This document shows, in pieces, positions 46,101-57,125 of a stretch of DNA of 64,000 nucleotides (its first letter is position 1; each line of letters starts with the position of its first letter). Source of the stretch: Narthecium ossifragum (Eukaryota > Streptophyta > Magnoliopsida > Dioscoreales > Nartheciaceae). The notes beneath the pieces were generated by a model. That model saw nothing but the letters and a program-made list of their open reading frames with translations, was not told the DNA's origin and did no database searches. The position numbers and the translations under genes were made by a program. The DNA lies in the NCBI GenBank assembly GCA_963920575.1, contig OY986965.1:10678290-10742289 (forward strand), written 5' to 3'.

Positions 46101-47891
46101 TGACGTCGTTTGGACATCGGATTAACGATGTCACTTAGCCCCTAATTAGAGGATCTTTGTATTTTTAATAATATTATATGTTCTGAACATATAATATTAT
46201 ATTATATGTTCATCAGAGTTTTCGGGGTTGCTTCCCATTGCAGGAGTCCACGATTGACGGTCACGGTACCGTCGTAATGCCTGGACCCGCTGCAGATTGG
46301 CTGGCAGCGATTGGTAGCACCGCTGCAACGATCCAGTTGGATTTGTGTGTTGCTTTATCATACTATTGCATGCTTATCTCTTACCTGTGCATGATCATAG
46401 CATGCATATGACTATGTATTAGATGCATAAGGATAGGCCGTGGGCGATGGGTTGATCACCGATCTGAGGCTTTCGGGTAGCTCGGATTTAGCTCTAAGAC
46501 CGTGGCGGGTAGCAAGGTCCAGGTTGGATTGTAGTATTCAGTCGATATCGATGATAGGCTTAGATGACTTGAATACATATTGATTGATGATAGGCTTAGA
46601 TGACTTGAATACATATTGATCGATGATTTAGAGGTCGTGTCGGCCTCGAGCTAGGTGCTGAGGGTGCAGCCAGTGTCGTTTTTTCATCCTTGGACATAGG
46701 GTGTGCCTACCCGACAGTGAATTGTCCTGCCCAGCAGTGTCTTCGTCCTGTTGTACTAGGTGTTTTCGGGATGGGCCCAGTTCGTTAGGGTGACCATGGT
46801 TGGATACCTAGAGACACTGGTGGGGTTATAGGACCCCGTAGCACACCTAGGCCTAGCTTGGAGCAGACACTGTTGAGTTCCCTCATTTCTGTGTGTCGTA
46901 GTGTAGAACCCTACTAAGCTTTATGCTCACTCCAATCCGGGCTGCGTTTTGCAGGTGCAGGCGTCAACTCTTCTTCAGTGGCCCCTACCAGGCAGGTGTT
47001 TGGTGGCGCGGCAGCGTCTGGTGGTGCTTGAGGAGCGGTGATAGTCTTCTACACCCTTTTTGTTAGTTAACCTCCTACGGGAGTGTGATGTATATTAGTG
47101 TAAACCATTTTGAGGATTTGAATATTATATTATATTTCTTTTGAGGTTGTCAATCTTTGTTTTAATAAGGGTGTTTATGAATTGTTTAGGGAGACTAGTA
47201 GGTTAGAGGGAACCCCTCGCCAAAAATTTCCTGCATTAGTTAGGTTTCGGTTCACGTCGCCCGGCCCGGTTGGGACTTCGCGGGTCGGGGCGCGACACCC
47301 TGTGTCTTACCCCTGTTGTTCATCACTGGAGACTCGATTTGAGAGGGACGACTACTGACGGTGGAGGTCATCAAAGTGCATGCCCTAAGATAGGCGGAGT
47401 TCGTAACGTGTGTTTGTCCCCTAGAGATGAGATGGATTCTGTGACTTTATTGTTCCCTTCCTTTCTGTATGACGTAGAATAGAATCATGCTGAGCTTATC
47501 ACCCACTCTTACTCGGGCTGTGTTTTGCAGGTGCAGGCGCCAGCTCTTCTTCCGTAGCACAAGCTGGACAGGCTTTTGGTTGCGCGTTGACGTATGGAGG
47601 CGTTTGAGGTTTGTGGGGACTCTGTTGTACCTTTTGATAGTTTTTGTATATAGATATCATTCGAGGATTATGTTAAATGTATAATTTTCCTTTTGAGGAT
47701 TTTTGGCATCTATGTATAAATCGATAGTTTGTGACCTTTAATGAATTAGTAGAAATTTCAATCTTGCCCCCAGATCAATTGTTAAATTTTAGGTGTATTA
47801 TTTTTATTATAAATTTCGCCACAAATGGATTGAGTAGATTTTGAACCCTCACGCCCCGAATGGATTTTCTGAGTCGGGATGTGACAATGCA
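43129..47891 (+). mobile_element. Long solo LTR (copy 2, about 2.5 kb), split by copy 3
   Basis: The LTR is 43134-45051 plus 47303-47886 (about 2502 bp). It starts TGTGAGTACCCGTTCC and ends GAGTCGGGATGTGACA. A perfect duplication ATGCA brackets it (43129-43133 and 47887-47891). Palindromes of the GATCGATCGG type lie at about 43420-43530. The conserved 3' ORF is at 47531-47607. Confidence 0.92.
45047..47302 (+). mobile_element. Solo LTR (copy 3, 2246 bp) nested in copy 2
   Basis: The LTR is 45052-47297. It starts TGTGAGGACCTGCCCCTC and ends GGTCGGGGCGCGACA, with a perfect duplication CCCTG (45047-45051 and 47298-47302). The AGATCGATCT palindromes lie at about 45285-45362, followed by a CT-rich leader (45420-45600) whose frames are artefacts. 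A 36-bp tandem duplication lies at about 46551-46622. Conserved segments: exon-like from 46244 and 3' ORF 46955-47031. Confidence 0.92.
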
Positions 47892-48257
47892 AATAATTAC
47901 ATTTAAGAAGCATCCTGGGAGTCAGAGATGATGGCTAGGAAGAATAAGAAACAACCCTAAAATCAAAGGTAGCCTCGGATTAAAGTCATTTCGGGGACAA
48001 GAACTCGACAAACTATCTTTGATTATAAGAGGTGGGATAGGAACAATAAAAAACAGTCTAGAACATAAGAGGTGGGACACAAATAGAAAAAAAAACCTAA
48101 TATGCAGTGTTGAGATTCACGAACATGGCTGCTGATGGTGATTGTTGAAGAAGTTGTCTCCTTGCAGCATGATCCAAGCCCTAGAAGCTCCGAATAGGCA
48201 AAAAAAGGCACTTTTAAACCCTCACCGTCTTTGATCTCCGATGATCGATTGACATCC
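47892..48257. other. MULE flank between two solo LTRs
   Basis: No gene recognised. It holds a small repeat (ATAAGAGGTGGGA, twice, near 48028 and 48067). It is the continuation of the sequence interrupted by LTR copy 2. Confidence 0.4.
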
Positions 48258-50371
48258 TGTGAGGGCCTGTCCTTCTACCCCTGTGGCTCGTTGTTGACCG
48301 CAAGGGCAATTTGGTAAATTGCGCCTTGTCGGTTTGTTCCACACCTGCGTGTGCACACACTTACCTTGTTTGTGTTAGTGTTTGTTTAGAATGGCTAGGT
48401 GGACCCGGGATCGGAAGATCCCAGCTCGGGCGCGCAATAGCCCGTCTTTGGGCTGCTGGCGGCCCTTGAGCGATCGATCGGACTCGTGAGCGAGTCGATG
48501 GGTTTTGACCCACTGGGATCGATCCGACTTGGTGTGGGATCGATCCCGCATGTCTCGGATCGATCCGACTTGAAGTGGGATCGATCCGGACTCGGGTCGG
48601 TGGTTTCCTTCTCTTTCGCGAGGACGGCCGTCGGCCGTCGCTCTCTCTTGTCAGAAGGGGAGGACTTTCCCTCCCCTCCTTCGCCTTTCTCCCCTCTTTC
48701 CCGGCTGTCCCCTCCCCCTTTCCTCCTTTTCTCCTTCCCTTCCTTCCTTCTTCTTCTTCTTCTTCTTTCTCCTCACCCGAAGCTCTGTTTTCTCTCCTTT
48801 TTCCGACCGGCGAGCTTCTTCTCCTCCGTTCTCCCTCCTCCAACCATCTTTTTGGGTGTTCTTTGGCTCGTTGGATCCGTGCCAACGAGAGGAAGGCTCC
48901 TGGTGTGGTTTGGAGGCTTGTTGGTGACTGGTTGCGTGGGATCAGCCGAGGAAAGCGTTCTTCGGTAGGTTCTTCTACCTACTGTGTTATTCTTTGGGTT
49001 TCTTTAGATCTAGCCGTTGGATCTTGTTGATCTTTGTCTTGTTGGTTTCCTCATGCCTAGTAGAATTTCTGATATGAGTTTTATGATCTTTGGTTGAGAT
49101 CTTTGTAGGTTTTATGCATGATTAAGCTCGGATTCTCTGTTTTCTGCTGTTCTTGAAGAACAGCCGGCTTACGGCGTGTTTTTCGGCCGGCACGTACATG
49201 ATCTTGGGTTTTGATGAGCATGAGAGTTGGAGATCTATGAATCTACTCTCTAACTCAACTGATTTCATAATTTTCCGATTTTCTTACGATTTGTTATGAA
49301 TTGTTTACTGGAGGGCTGCGTTGCAGCAAATAATTAGTATGTTAGTTTGATTAACGATTTTGATTAGTGTTTTCCCGTTAATCCAACCGTTGGATGATTA
49401 TGGATTTTGGATATGTTGATCCTGGTATATACAACTGCTGGTGGCTAAGCTGGGTCTCGAATCCGACGTCGTTTGGACGTCGGATCGACGGGGTCAATTA
49501 GCCCCTAATAGAGAACTTTTGGGTGTTTTGAATATAATATTATATTTCGGAATATAATATTATGTTGTTTACTGTTCATCATCGTTTTTGGAGTTGCTTC
49601 TCGTTGCAGGAGTCCGCGGGTGACGGTCGCGGTACCGTCGTAATGCCGGGACTCGCTGCGGATCGGCTGGCAGCGGTCGGTAGTACCGCTGCAGCGATCC
49701 AGTTGACTTGTATGCTATCCTTGACATACTGTTGCATGCCTATCTCCTGACTTGTGTATGTCATAGCATGCATTTCTTTCCCTGTTGTGCATTAGTTGCA
49801 TTGGTTAGGGCGTGGGTGATCTTTGGGTCGCCGTCCCGAGGCTGGAAGCTCGGACTTAGCACCCTAGGACCGGGGTTGGGTTGTTTGGACCCGGTTTGAA
49901 TTGTAGTGTCCAGTCAAACTTGATGATAGGCCTAGATGACTGGTGCACTTGTTGCTTGATGATTGTAGAGGTCGTGTCGACCTCGAGTCGGATCTGAGGT
50001 GTAGCCAGTGTCCGGTTTTCTTAAAACTCTTGAGTAGAGGAGTTGCCTACTCAGTGGTGTCTTTTCCCACCAAACAGTGTTCAGTGTCATGTTGAGAGTC
50101 AGCAGTGTCGTTTCTGCTACTGAGTGTGACCTGACATGTGACCAGCCCGGCTGGAAGACCATGATCGTGGGCCTCAGGGACACGCGGTGGGGTTATGGGA
50201 CCCCTGTATACAACCCAGGTTCCACTTAAGGGCGACACTGTTGCGTTTCCCTCTTCCTTCTGTGTGTAGTAGTGTAGATCCCTACTGAGGTTAGTGCTCA
50301 CGACCCTACCCGGGTTGCGTTTTGGCAGGTGCAGGCGTCAGTTCTTCCTCTGTGGCCCCTACCGGGCAGTT
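48258..50371 (+). mobile_element. Solo LTR-type sequence (copy 4), running into the gap
   Basis: Starts TGTGAGGGCCTGTCC and is collinear with copy 3. It includes GGATCGATCC-type palindromes (about 48470-48596), a CT-rich leader (48650-48840), the exon-like segment from 49610 and the start of the 3' ORF near 50330. The last few hundred bases fall in the gap, so the target duplication cannot be checked. Confidence 0.85.
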
Positions 50372-50571
50372 NNNNNNNNNNNNNNNNNNNNNNNNNNNNN
50401 NNNNNNNNNNNNNNNNNNNNNNNNNNNNNNNNNNNNNNNNNNNNNNNNNNNNNNNNNNNNNNNNNNNNNNNNNNNNNNNNNNNNNNNNNNNNNNNNNNNN
50501 NNNNNNNNNNNNNNNNNNNNNNNNNNNNNNNNNNNNNNNNNNNNNNNNNNNNNNNNNNNNNNNNNNNNNNN
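50372..50571. other. Assembly gap (200 N)
   Basis: Exactly 200 N, lying between a forward and a reverse copy of the same LTR family, where an assembler is likely to fail. True length unknown. Confidence 0.99.
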
Positions 50572-52378
50572 GTACAAGGTTCCAATAGTATGAAAAATAA
50601 CTAAATGAGGTGCATGCTATGATTCTCAACCAACTCAACCAGTTAATGTAAAACTAGGCATACATGCTCCCTAACATAATTCAAAACACATATACATCTA
50701 TACTAGGCATGCTTGTCAATTAACAGCTAGCTAAGCAATGGAAAAAGAAACAAAGCATAAATGCCGAAAAGCCGTGGTCTAAACAACTATGAAAAATAAC
50801 TAAATGAGGTGCATGCTATGATTCTCAACCAACTCAACCAGTTAATGTAAAACTAGGCATACATGCTCCCTAACATAATTCAAAACACATATACATCTAT
50901 ACTAGGCATGCTTGTCAATTAACAACTAGCTAAGCAATGGAAAAAGAAACAAAGCATAAATGCCGAAAAGCCATGGTCTAAACATCTAAATTCTGCTAAT
51001 TAAGCATACTCCAATTCACATAAAGATATTAGACATGTTCGCTCTTTAATTGCTAAGTAGAGGGGGATTAGTAACAAGCTAATCAAGCCGAAACCGCGGA
51101 TTAAAATATCTAAAACTTACCAAATTAGACATACCAATCCAAGATGTCACTAGGAACCTTAATTACATGATTCCAGAAAGATTAAACACCATGAACACCA
51201 AAATCCACTAAGATTATGCATTTTCGGATTTGCTAAAGTAGCTACAATTTGAGGCGATGAATCTTCGCAATTCGACGTCCAAGCGACGTCAGATTTCAAA
51301 TTAAACTTGGGCAGGTGTAAATTAGCATGCTAGGAACAAGCACCCCAAGAATTGGATTAATTTAATGGCTAATCTTCCCGGAATTCACTAATTACAGTCT
51401 TGTCGCGGATCCGAAGAAAATCACCATAAATCATGAAAAACTCCAAAAATTATGAAACCAATCAGATTGGAAAGTAGATCCACGGATCTACAACTCTCAT
51501 GCTGATGATCAGACGAGATCATGTATGTACGAACTAAGATCTGAGCTCGAACAAGTCAGCACATATAAAAACAGGGTTTCGATAAAATCCGAGAAAAAGC
51601 TGCATAAATCCAGATAAAATCGAGATAAAATCTTACCAAGCTTAGATCAGTTGTTAATCAGCCTATAAGCATCATTTAACACAAACAAATCTACAGATCC
51701 AACAAATAAACCCTAAATCTAGCTTCACCCAAAGATTAAGGTAGAAGCCCTACCTTAAACACTAATCCATTCTTCAATCCTTGCTAATCCGCCGTCCTCC
51801 ATCGATGTCGTCTTCTCCAGCTCACCGAAGAGCCGCCAGAGTCCTCCCACAACCGCAGCCATCGCCGGAGAAGGAAGAGAAAGGTTGTCGTGGGAGAGAG
51901 AAAGGGAAGGAAGGAGAAGGGAGAAGGGGGACCTCACCGGGAGGCCGCCGGAGATCTTCCTCGCACGCGACGCCATCGGACGGGGAAGGGATCGCGGGAA
52001 CATGGGAACGAGGAAGAGGAGAAGCAAGGAAGGGGATTGGGTGGAGGAAAGAAAGAAAAGGGGAGAGAGGAAAAGGCTATTTATACTGAAGCTGGGATTT
52101 AATCTCGGTCGTCCGTCTTGATCTATCCCGATCGAGTTCCGATCTTCCGATTAGGAACGCCTATAAGGATCTAATCAATCACATTCATCAATCCAAAGCC
52201 GTGTGTGTACTATGTGGGTGTGAAACCCAACTCGACAAGGGCATATTACCAAAATGCCCTTTGAGTTGCAACGATCGAAGCGATCGTTTAACAAGGCCAA
52301 CCGGACCAAAGCCAACCAAGTCATGCCCTCGACCTAACGCGGTCGGACCAGGTTGGACCTACGGGTCCTCATATGCCG
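50572..52378 (-). mobile_element. Solo LTR-type sequence (copy 5), minus strand
   Basis: On the minus strand it starts at 52373 with TATGAGGACCCGTAGG and continues like copy 1: GGTCCGACCGCG, the CAAAGGGCATTTTGGTAA block, TTTCACACCC, TATAAATAG (about 52076-52084) and a CT-rich leader. Its other end lies in the gap. Bases 52374-52378 (TGCCG) would be one target duplication. Confidence 0.8.
50589..50986. repeat. 199-bp tandem duplication in LTR copy 5
   Basis: Two nearly identical units (50589-50787 and 50788-50986) beginning TATGAAAAATAACTAAATG. They differ by few bases (for example GCCGTGG against GCCATGG), so the duplication is recent. It begins right beside the assembly gap. Confidence 0.9.
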
Positions 52379-52718
52379 GCGCGACGACGGCCGAATCTGG
52401 TCGGGAAACGGTGGCGGAAGGGTTGCGGCGGCGAGGGGGGCCCTGGATCTGGTGTCTGATGGGGTTGGGGAGGACAAAGACAGTGGTCCTTACTGGTGGC
52501 GGCACCGGATCCGAGAGAGGAAAGGACCTTGGACGGGGTTTCGTCGGTGAGGAAGGGCGTTGGGAGGTTGGAGCGGTTTCGTGCCGTCGTCGGGAAGGGA
52601 GGAGGCGTCACTGGCGATGAGGACGGCGCCTGGAGTGGTTGTGGGTGAGCTCATCGGGTTTAATAGAGGTGGACATGGTTTGTCGACGGAGCTTGGACGT
52701 TATGCGGTGGCGACGGAT

Positions 52719-53126
52719 GAAGCGGATAGGGGTGAGTATTCGGTAAATACCAAACTGAAATACCGAAATTTTTTCGGTACACCAATTTAAAAACCGAACC
52801 GAACTGAATTAATTCGGTATGCTAATTTAAAAACTGAACCGAACCGAATTCATGCAAAAACAGAACCGAACCCAAAAAACCGAAATAATTTGTAGTTTTT
52901 ACTTTACAATATAAAACCGAACCTAAATAAGGTGTATAACTTTAAAATTTTCAGTATTTCAGTATTTACCGACTTTTAAAAATAAAAACCGAAACCGAAT
53001 TGAATACCTAATTTTTAACAAAACAAAACCCGAACCGAACCGAATATACTGAAAAACAGAACCGAATTGTGCGGTTCTGTTCGGTTCTAGGAGTTCAGTT
53101 CGGTTTTGCTCACCCCTAGAAGCGGA
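52719..53126. mobile_element. 392-bp hAT-type MITE with 8-bp duplication
   Basis: The element is 52727-53118. Its ends are TAGGGGTGAG and the complement CTCACCCCTA, flanked by a perfect GAAGCGGA (52719-52726 and 53119-53126). The interior is rich in AACCGAACCGAA words. No ORF, so it needs a transposase in trans. Confidence 0.92.
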
Positions 53127-53235
53127 GGTCGAGGACACCGAATATACTGAAAAACAAAACCGAATTGTGCGGTTCGGTTCGGTTCTAGGAGTTCAGTTCG
53201 GTTTTGCTCACCCCTAGAAGCGGAGGTCATGGACC
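53040..53235. repeat. 98-bp tandem duplication of the MITE right end
   Basis: The unit starting CCGAATATACTGAAAAAC (53040 and again 53138) includes the MITE end, the target duplication and adjacent host bases. The duplication therefore happened after insertion. Confidence 0.88.
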
Positions 53236-53454
53236 TCAGGTGGCCGCGGCTTCACTGGAGAAGGAGGGAACAGCTGCGGGGCTCGCGGGGGTGATGCAGA
53301 CGTGTAGCGCAGCCCGAAAAGAGAGGGGGGCCAGAAAGAGAGGAGGGTGACTGAGCACGCTAGGGAAGACGAGTTGCGAGGCGTCGGGGTCGCCGAGTGC
53401 GAGGAGAAAGCAAAGGTAAAAATGAACAAAATTTGTATGATATATGAGAACAAT

Positions 53455-55800
53455 TTAGGAAAATTGGGAAAATAGTAAAAAGAAAAGAAAAAATAGGATA
53501 AAATAATTGAAATATGCAGAAAAATAGGATAACTTTTCTCAAATTACTTTCCACCGAAGTTACTTTCCACAAATTACTCTCCAACAAAGTTACTTTCCAC
53601 AAATAATATGTGAAAAAATTGGTTTAAATAATAAAAATAAGGGGGAAAATCAAGAAAATATGGAGGAAATTTGACTTTTATCAATATGAAAATAGCTTTA
53701 CTTTGCACAAATTACTTTCTACCAAAGTTACTTTCCACAAATTCAAGTTGGATATTGACATAAGTTACTTTTCATTAGTTACTTTCCACTAGTTACTTTC
53801 TATTATCGAAAATAACATGTAATAAATGTAGATAGTGATGTAATAATGGGGAAAGTAACTCAAGAGTTACTTTCCTCTAGTTACTCACAAACTTTTCATG
53901 ATTTCATCATCGAGACTCTAGTTACTTTTCATTAGTTTCATTAGTTACTTTCCAGAATTCAAGTTGGATATTTACACGAGTGTCTTCAGTTTCAGTAGTG
54001 ACTTTTTAAAGTTACTTTCAATTAGTTACTTTCCACACATTTTTTTCTACTAATTACTTTACACTAGTTACTTTCCATCTCTGACCTCCCCGAGCTCCTC
54101 CACCACCCTTCCCAATCTCCTCCGCCACGATTGAGTCACTTTGCATCTCCTCCGCCACCCACTCTCATCTTGTCATCCACCTCCCCGAGCTCCTCCGATC
54201 GAGTTACTTTCTATCTCCTTTGCTCGAGTTACTTTCCATCTCCTCCGCCACCCGCCCTCATCTCCTCTGCCACCTCCCCAAGCTCCTCCGCCACCCTCCC
54301 CAATCTCCTTCGTCGCCTCCGGCCAGACCCGTCGAGATCCGGCACGATCCAAGACCGCCGACATCCTCAAGACCCACCGATGAGCTACCTTGGATCCACC
54401 TAAACCGCTGGTAAACGGCACGATCCAAGCCGTTGGATTGACTCCCCACGCTCGACCGACCTCTCCTCCAATCTCCCCGATCACCGATCGTCCTTCCTTG
54501 TCGGCGATCAAGCTTCGACGACTCTAAGCCGTCGGAAAAAATAAAACAAAAAATGGTGGAGATAGAAAGTAACGGTGAGAGAGAAAACAAAGGGAAAAAT
54601 GAAGAAAAATAGTATGATATATGAGAAAAATTCAGGGCAATTGGAAAAAAAAATAGTGAAAAAATAAGCAAAAAAAGGGAAAAAATAAGTGAAATATGCA
54701 GAAAAATAGGATAAAATAAGTGAAATATCCAGAAAATTAGGAAAACTTTTCACAAATTACTTTCGACCAAAGTTACTTTCCATAAATTACTCTCCGACAA
54801 AGTTACTTTCTACAAATAATATGTGGAAAAATCGGCTTAAATAAGAAAAATAAGGGGAAAATTGAGAAAATACTGAGGAAATTTCCATTAGTTACTTTCC
54901 ACACATTTTTTTCTACTAATTACTTTACACTAGTTACTTTCCATGAATTTCTTTCCACAATTTTCGTAGTTGCTTTCCACAATTTTCGTATTTACTTTCC
55001 ACAATTTTCGTAGTTACGTTCCATAATTTTCGTAGTTACTTTTCACAATTCTATACTTACTTTCCATAATTCTCGTAGTTACTTCCCACAATTATAATGA
55101 CAATTTTGGTATCTACTTTCCACAATGATAGTTACTTTGCATACGTTACTTTTCATGAGTTACTTTCAATTATGGAAAATAACATGTAATAAGTGTAGAT
55201 AGTAATATAATAATAGGGAAAGTAACTCGAGGAAAGTAAACTTTCCTCTTCCTCTAGTTAATTCGGAAAGTAATTCAAAAACTTTCCATGATTTCATCAT
55301 CAAGGCTCTAGTTAGTTTCCACTAGTTACTTTTCATTAGTTTCATTAGTTACTTTTCATAATTCAAGTTGGATATTGACATGAGTGTCTTCAGTTTTAGT
55401 AGTGACTTTTTCTAAGTTACTCTCAGAATTTTGAGTGTCTTCAGGTTCAGTAGTGACTTTTATAATTACTTTACACTCATTACTTTCCATAGGCTTTCCA
55501 TAATTTTCGTAGTTACTTTCCACAATTCTACTACTTACTTTCCACAATTCTTGTAGTTACTTCCCACAATTCTAATAACAATTTTGGTAGTTACTTTCCA
55601 TAATTTTGATAATTACTTTCTATGCGTTACTTTCCACGAGTTACCTTCCATAAGTTTCATTAGTTACTTTCCAAAATTCAAGTTTGATATTTTCCCGTAT
55701 TTTACACCTATTTTTTCAGGCACCCAATGCACAACAATTGCTTTCCACTATTAGTTACAATCACTAATTACTTTTCATCAATTACTTTGCACAAATAATA
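53455..55800. repeat. GTTACTTTCCA array with higher-order duplication
   Basis: Dozens of degenerate AGTTACTTTCCACAAATT units. A longer unit recurs: 53455-53690 closely matches 54628-54890 (same order of AAATAGGATAA, ATTACTCTCC and AAATAATATGTG words), and 53810-53870 matches 55185-55240. This indicates a duplication of about 1.2-1.4 kb. Non-coding. Confidence 0.8.
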
Positions 55801-57125
55801 TGTGGACTACCCTGAACCTTCATGTATTTTCACCTCTTTTTCACAATTTTTCCTATTTTTTCTAACATTTTTTTCCTATTTTACTGTTTTTTCTGCTATT
55901 TTTCACCCATTTTTCTATTTTTTCTGGCATTTTCTCACTCCTCTCACCTCTTCTCCTCTGCCGACGCCATCTCCCTTGAGCTCGTCCGCCGCACTCCCGT
56001 CGGGCGTCGCCTCCAGCTCCCATCGTACCCCCCGAGCTCCTCCTCTGCAGCCCTCCCATCATCGCCCCGAGCTCCCAACAAGCTCCACATCATCGATCCC
56101 GAGCTCACCGTTCATCGCCGATCCCGAGCTCTCCCTCACCCTCCTCTATGGCCTCTACCGCCTCCTACACGGCTTCCTCCACCCCCTACAGTGGGCCCTC
56201 CTTTGCTCCATCTCCCTCCTTTAGGCCGGCGTCATCCCTTCCCTCCTCGCCATCCCTGTCGCGCTCTTCCGCTCCGCCGCGCTGACTGTCTCCGATGCCC
56301 GCTCCATCCTCTCCCGCCACAGCTCCGCCTCTCTTTGCCGCTACCCGGGCTCAGTCCCAGCTCCTACTCCAAGCCGGCTTCCTTGGTGAAGATGAGTCGT
56401 AAGCAGAGGAGGCGATCGAATCGCTGGATCTGAGCTGGAGATGAGGGAGAAGAGGTCGTGAGGGTGAGGGAGTTCCAAATTCGGTGGTGGAGGACCTCGG
56501 GGAGGGCGGTGGCGGTAGTCTGAGGTGGTGGCAGCGCCGGTCCGGGAGAGGGGTGGAGCTCGTGATGGGTTCAGGAGACGGGGAGGTCGCAGGGGGTTTG
56601 CGAGGGGGTTCTTGACGGTGACGAGCGAGGTCAAAGCGGCCGTGAGGCCGTGGTTAGAGGAGGTTGTGGAGCACGGGGTTGGGTGACTTGCCAAAGGTAA
56701 GGAAGAAGGAAGGTTTCAGGGAGGTGATCGGGGCAAGGGACCGCAACGTCGACCTCCTCCTCCGGTACCCCTCCGTCGAGATAGTTGGTGAGCTTGATTT
56801 GGGAAGGAGTATGAGGACCCGTACCTCCAATCCGGTCCGACCATGTTAGGTCGAGGGTCTGGTTTTGTGATTTGGCTCGGTTGGCCTTGAGTTGCGATAG
56901 GTTGATCGCATCGCTGCTTTTGGACCCCAGTGGCAATTTGGTAAAATTACGCCCTGGTGGTCGGTTTCACACCCGCGTACTACACACACTGCCTTAGATT
57001 GATGTATGTAATTGATTAGAACCTTAGGGGCGCTTCCGATCGGATGATCGGAGCTCTATCGGGAAAAATCAAAATGGATGGCTGTGATCGATTCCAGTTT
57101 TCTATATAAACCCCTCTCCTTTCTC

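Larger units (their letters stand above)
52379..56809. repeat. GC-rich/AT-rich composite block without recognised gene
   Basis: GC-rich parts (52379-52720, 53220-53400, 54060-54540, 55930-56800) alternate with AT-rich arrays of GTTACTTTCC. Open frames in the GC-rich parts are Pro/Ser/Arg-rich and not convincing. One short stretch near 56690-56790 reads KVRKKEGFREVIGARDRN and VDLLLRYPSVEIVGEL, which looks coding-like but is unidentified. The mosaic resembles a transposon that has captured gene fragments, but no terminal repeats were found. Confidence 0.4.

Noticed and set aside
45257..49030. Reading frames over the CT-rich leaders of LTR copies 3 and 4
   Set aside because: Low-complexity Ser/Leu or Lys/Arg frames, not conserved between copies.
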